Assembly: GCF_027594425.1 (NCBI RefSeq)
Contig: NZ_CP115159.1
Coordinates: forward strand, 1,105,001 to 1,169,000
Reading direction: 5' to 3'
Length of the DNA: 64,000 bases
Origin: Zunongwangia sp. HGR-M22
GTDB taxonomy: Bacteria > Bacteroidota > Bacteroidia > Flavobacteriales > Flavobacteriaceae
Below are positions 61,608-64,000 of the stretch, in pieces (the stretch's first letter is position 1; every line of letters starts with the position of its first letter). The notes beneath the pieces are model-generated. The model worked only from the letters and a program-made list of their open reading frames with translations, was not told the DNA's origin and did no database searches. Position numbers and translations under genes: made by a program.

Positions 61608-62426
61608 ATGAAAACAGATACTTTCTCTCAAAAAGTAGTTTTAATTACCGGCGGATCTTCAGGTATCGGTAAAGCAATAGGAGACTATCTAACTCAGCAT
61701 AATTTTAAGGTTTACGGCACTAGTAGAAATTCTACCGGAAAATCATCAAATTTTAATCTAATAGATTTAGATGTTACTCGGGAAGATAGTATCTTTAAAG
61801 CAGTAAATTTAGTTTTAGATAAAGAAGGTCGAATTGATATTTTGATTAATAACGCGGGTGTAGGAATTACAGGGCCTATAGAAGAAACCCCGACATCGGA
61901 AATTCGTAACGCTTTTGAAACTAACTTTTACGGTCCTATAAATGTTTGTAAAGCGGTTTTACCAGCTATGCGCAAAAAAAACAATGGCCTTATAATTAAT
62001 ATAACATCGATAGCAGGATATATGGGATTACCTTATCGCGGAATCTACTCGGCTTCTAAAGCGGCATTAGAAATTGCTACAGAAGCGTTTAGGATGGAAG
62101 TGAAAGGGTTTAATATAAAAATGACGTGTGTTGCTCCTGGAGATTTTGCGACTAATATCGCTTCTGGTCGATATCATGCCCCGGTTTTAGAAGATTCCCC
62201 TTATGCTAAATCTTATGGAGATTCTCTTAAATTGATGAATGAGCATGTGGATGAAGGTCAGGACCCAGAAATGATGGCCAAGGCTGTTTTAAAAATTATA
62301 GAAGAAAAAGAGCCTAAAGGACATTATAAAGTTGGTGATTTATTACAAAAAGCAAGTATTGTTCTTAAAAAGCTTTTACCAGACAAAGCATACGAGAAGA
62401 TGCTAATGAATCATTACAAATTATAA
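61608..62426 (+). CDS. Short-chain dehydrogenase/reductase
   Basis: A 272-residue classical SDR. The cofactor motif is TGGSSGIGKAIG near residue 14, NNAG lies at INNAGVGITG, the catalytic serine in NITSIAGYMG and the YxxxK pair in YSASKAALE. The C-terminal extension (HVDEGQDPEMMAKAVLKIIEE) resembles SDRs of ketone/steroid-like substrates, but the substrate is unknown. Preceded by a CATATTTG box ending 4 bases before the ATG. Confidence 0.9.
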   Translation: MKTDTFSQKVVLITGGSSGIGKAIGDYLTQHNFKVYGTSRNSTGKSSNFNLIDLDVTREDSIFKAVNLVLDKEGRIDILINNAGVGITGPIEETPTSEIRNAFETNFYGPINVCKAVLPAMRKKNNGLIINITSIAGYMGLPYRGIYSASKAALEIATEAFRMEVKGFNIKMTCVAPGDFATNIASGRYHAPVLEDSPYAKSYGDSLKLMNEHVDEGQDPEMMAKAVLKIIEEKEPKGHYKVGDLLQKASIVLKKLLPDKAYEKMLMNHYKL

Positions 62427-62494
62427 ATTGTATAGATAAAGTGTTATTTTTACACTTAAATTGAATTGATAATAAACTTAAAAAAATCTGTAAT

Positions 62495-63151
62495 ATGAAA
62501 TTTTTTATTGATACAGCTAATCTTGATCAAATAAGAGAAGCTCAAGAATTAGGTGTTTTAGATGGTGTAACAACCAACCCTTCTTTGATGGCTAAAGAAG
62601 GAATTACTGGAAGAGAAAACATTATTAATCATTATAAAAAAATCTGTGAAATCGTAACTGGTGATGTTAGTGCTGAGGTTATTTCTACAGATTTTGACGG
62701 AATTGTAAAAGAAGGTGAGGAGCTTGCTGCACTTCACGATCAGATTATCGTTAAAGTGCCAATGATTAAAGAAGGTATTAAGGCTATTAAATATTTTAGC
62801 GATAAAGGGATTAAGACTAACTGTACTTTAGTATTTTCTGTAGGACAAGCGTTATTAGCTGCAAAAGCGGGAGCAACTTATGTGTCTCCTTTCCTTGGTC
62901 GCTTAGATGATATTTCTACTAATGGTCTTAACTTGATTGAAGAAATTAGATTGGTTTATGATAACTACGGTTATGAAACAGAAATCTTAGCAGCATCAAT
63001 ACGTCACACCATGCACGTTATTGATTGTGCAAAAATTGGAGCAGATGTAATGACAGGACCACTTTCTTCTATCGAAGGATTATTAAAACACCCTTTAACA
63101 GATATAGGATTGGAGAAATTCTTAGCTGATTATAAAAAAGGAAACGAGTAG
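62495..63151 (+). CDS. Transaldolase, FSA/TalC type
   Basis: A 218-residue transaldolase of the small type. [36 protein letters not shown] and the Schiff-base lysine Lys87 in [11 protein letters not shown], then [34 protein letters not shown], are diagnostic of the FSA/TalC (MipB) group. It transfers dihydroxyacetone units between sugar phosphates, probably as the pentose-phosphate transaldolase. A terminator follows. Confidence 0.95.
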   Translation: MKFFIDTANLDQIREAQELGVLDGVTTNPSLMAKEGITGRENIINHYKKICEIVTGDVSAEVISTDFDGIVKEGEELAALHDQIIVKVPMIKEGIKAIKYFSDKGIKTNCTLVFSVGQALLAAKAGATYVSPFLGRLDDISTNGLNLIEEIRLVYDNYGYETEILAASIRHTMHVIDCAKIGADVMTGPLSSIEGLLKHPLTDIGLEKFLADYKKGNE

Positions 63152-63174
63152 TATTTACTCAAATATATACATTG

Positions 63175-63202
63175 AAAAAGCTGCCTTTTGGCAGCTTTTT
63201 TT
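63175..63202. terminator. Bidirectional terminator
   Basis: AAAAAGCTGCC pairs with GGCAGCTTTTT; shared by the transaldolase gene and the TlpA-like gene. Confidence 0.92.
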
Positions 63203-63275
63203 ATATGCTACTTTTTAATTAATCAGTTTTGTTGTAAGTTAATTAAAAAGTGAAGTTTATAAGTAATTTTCTTTT

Positions 63276-64000
63276 TTAGTTATTTATAAATTCCAGAAGT
63301 TTAGATTCAAATTCAGCTGAGGTGCTTAGTGCTTCATCACCTTTTACGATAACGGCATCTTTGTCTAAGAAGTTAATTCGATATAAATATTTAGTAGCAA
63401 CATGCTCATCAAATGATCTATTTGATAGTTGATATTGGTTGGAGGTATCGTAATTATTTTCTTCCATAACCTGTAGCCATTTTTTATGCTGTCCTATATC
63501 TAGATTTATTCCTATAAAATCTAATTCAGGATATTTTTCTCGCAAATCTTGTATGGTTTTAAATTGCCATAAATAACGTCTCGCATTATTGGTGGACCAA
63601 AAGTATACAATTGTTTTTCTATCTATAATATCCTTATAAGTCATCTCTTTTCCATTATCATCTAGGATAGTGAAATCTGCTATAGATTTTCCTATAAAAT
63701 AATTGGTCTGAATTTCAGCAAGCTTATTTATTTCAGCAAGATTTGCATAATTTATCGATTTAGCAAAATTTAACACCCTTTCCAAGTCTTCTTCATTAGA
63801 AGTCATGGTAACTGCTTTACTCAGAAGTATATCAAGAAATTTATTTTTGATTGAAGGTGTATTCGAAAGTGAATCTATAAGCGTAGCTCTTCGTTTTACA
63901 TTTTGGAAATTAGAAATATTGTAACAATCTCTATCTTTATGTTTTTCTATACAATATTCCAAAGCTCTTGTACGCAGGTAATCATCAATCGTATTGGTAT
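63276..64000 (-). CDS. TlpA-like thioredoxin-fold protein without active cysteines (partial)
   Basis: C-terminal part of a minus-strand gene; the frame is open to the window edge (TIDDYLRTRALEYCIEK precedes the first methionine candidate), so the N-terminus is missing. The last ~125 residues form a thioredoxin fold of the TlpA/AhpC-Redoxin type: IGKSIADFTILDDNGKEMTYKDI, TIVYFWSTNNARRYLWQF, FIGINLDIGQHKKWLQV, RINFLDKDAVIVKGDEALS. The WCxxC position reads STNNA, so no redox dithiol is possible. Upstream residues are helical. Probably an exported protein of unknown role. Confidence 0.75.
   Translation of the reverse strand, partial: TNTIDDYLRTRALEYCIEKHKDRDCYNISNFQNVKRRATLIDSLSNTPSIKNKFLDILLSKAVTMTSNEEDLERVLNFAKSINYANLAEINKLAEIQTNYFIGKSIADFTILDDNGKEMTYKDIIDRKTIVYFWSTNNARRYLWQFKTIQDLREKYPELDFIGINLDIGQHKKWLQVMEENNYDTSNQYQLSNRSFDEHVATKYLYRINFLDKDAVIVKGDEALSTSAEFESKLLEFINN

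Overview
This window is an ordinary, gene-dense chromosomal segment of a marine-type Flavobacteriaceae bacterium (phylum Bacteroidota). The evidence is low GC content, a type IX secretion type-B sorting domain on a large secreted protein, Bacteroidota promoters (TTG-N19-21-TAnnTTTG), a bacillithiol-type YtxJ protein, the short two-motif DnaJ of this class, and many families typical of flavobacteria (DUF4920, DUF5606, DUF6268, fasciclin, BBP2 porin). Genera such as Gramella, Zunongwangia or Salegentibacter are the nearest I would suggest, but the sequence alone does not settle this. I saw no insertion sequence, prophage, CRISPR array, tRNA or rRNA gene.

Layout. 0-4.5 kb: a four-helix-bundle-like protein, an Lrp/AsnC regulator, a methyltransferase, a small membrane protein and two secreted proteins. 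4.5-7.4 kb: an ammonium operon read on the minus strand (P-II, Amt, outer-membrane porin). 7.5-15.7 kb: fluoride channel CrcB with a SRPBCC/GyrI fusion, an outer-membrane barrel, IlvE, a DUF4920 lipoprotein, tRNA methyltransferase MnmD, a TIGR01777 epimerase and a YceI lipoprotein. 15.9-17.7 kb: grpE-dnaJ. 18.5-23.7 kb: a tightly coupled five-gene operon (ABC exporter ATPase and permease, MscS channel, DUF6268 barrel, sigma-54-type response regulator without a DNA-binding domain). 23.9-31.5 kb: a trimer-like secreted protein, UvrB, a T9SS-exported adhesin-like protein and a second ABC exporter. 31.8-37.6 kb: an unrecognised kinase-like protein, then a five-gene minus-strand run (TsaC/Sua5, CCA-adding enzyme, heme A synthase, pRiA4b-like protein, NA37 nucleoid protein).

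37.8-43.5 kb is a compact envelope-glycan island: a GT2 enzyme, two GT-B/CDP-glycerol-transferase-like proteins, a WaaP/Kdo-kinase-like protein and a GT9 heptosyltransferase, the last two minus-strand genes coupled to dapD. 43.6-47.1 kb: RuvX, peptide deformylase, DUF5606, SmpB and two exported proteins. 47.1-48.4 kb: a methyltransferase and a DUF4269 gene interrupted by one in-frame stop. 48.6-55.6 kb: a succinate-semialdehyde dehydrogenase-like enzyme, a histidine phosphatase with a phytase-esterase-like protein, CsbD, ClpB and YtxJ. 55.7-60 kb: fumarylacetoacetase, GlyA, and an ECF sigma factor with its probable regulator and a divergent DUF6249 membrane gene. 60-64 kb: thioesterase, glutaminyl cyclase, the SRP RNA gene, an SDR, a transaldolase-like enzyme and the end of a TlpA-like gene cut by the window edge.

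The most useful regulatory observations are two divergent copies of one ECF-type promoter (TGTAACC-N16-CGTC) between the sigma gene and the DUF6249 gene, and a 13-base motif (TGNCRTTTTGWCW) upstream of grpE-dnaJ and twice upstream of clpB, which suggests a shared heat-shock control element. No intergenic stretch longer than 300 bases is unexplained.
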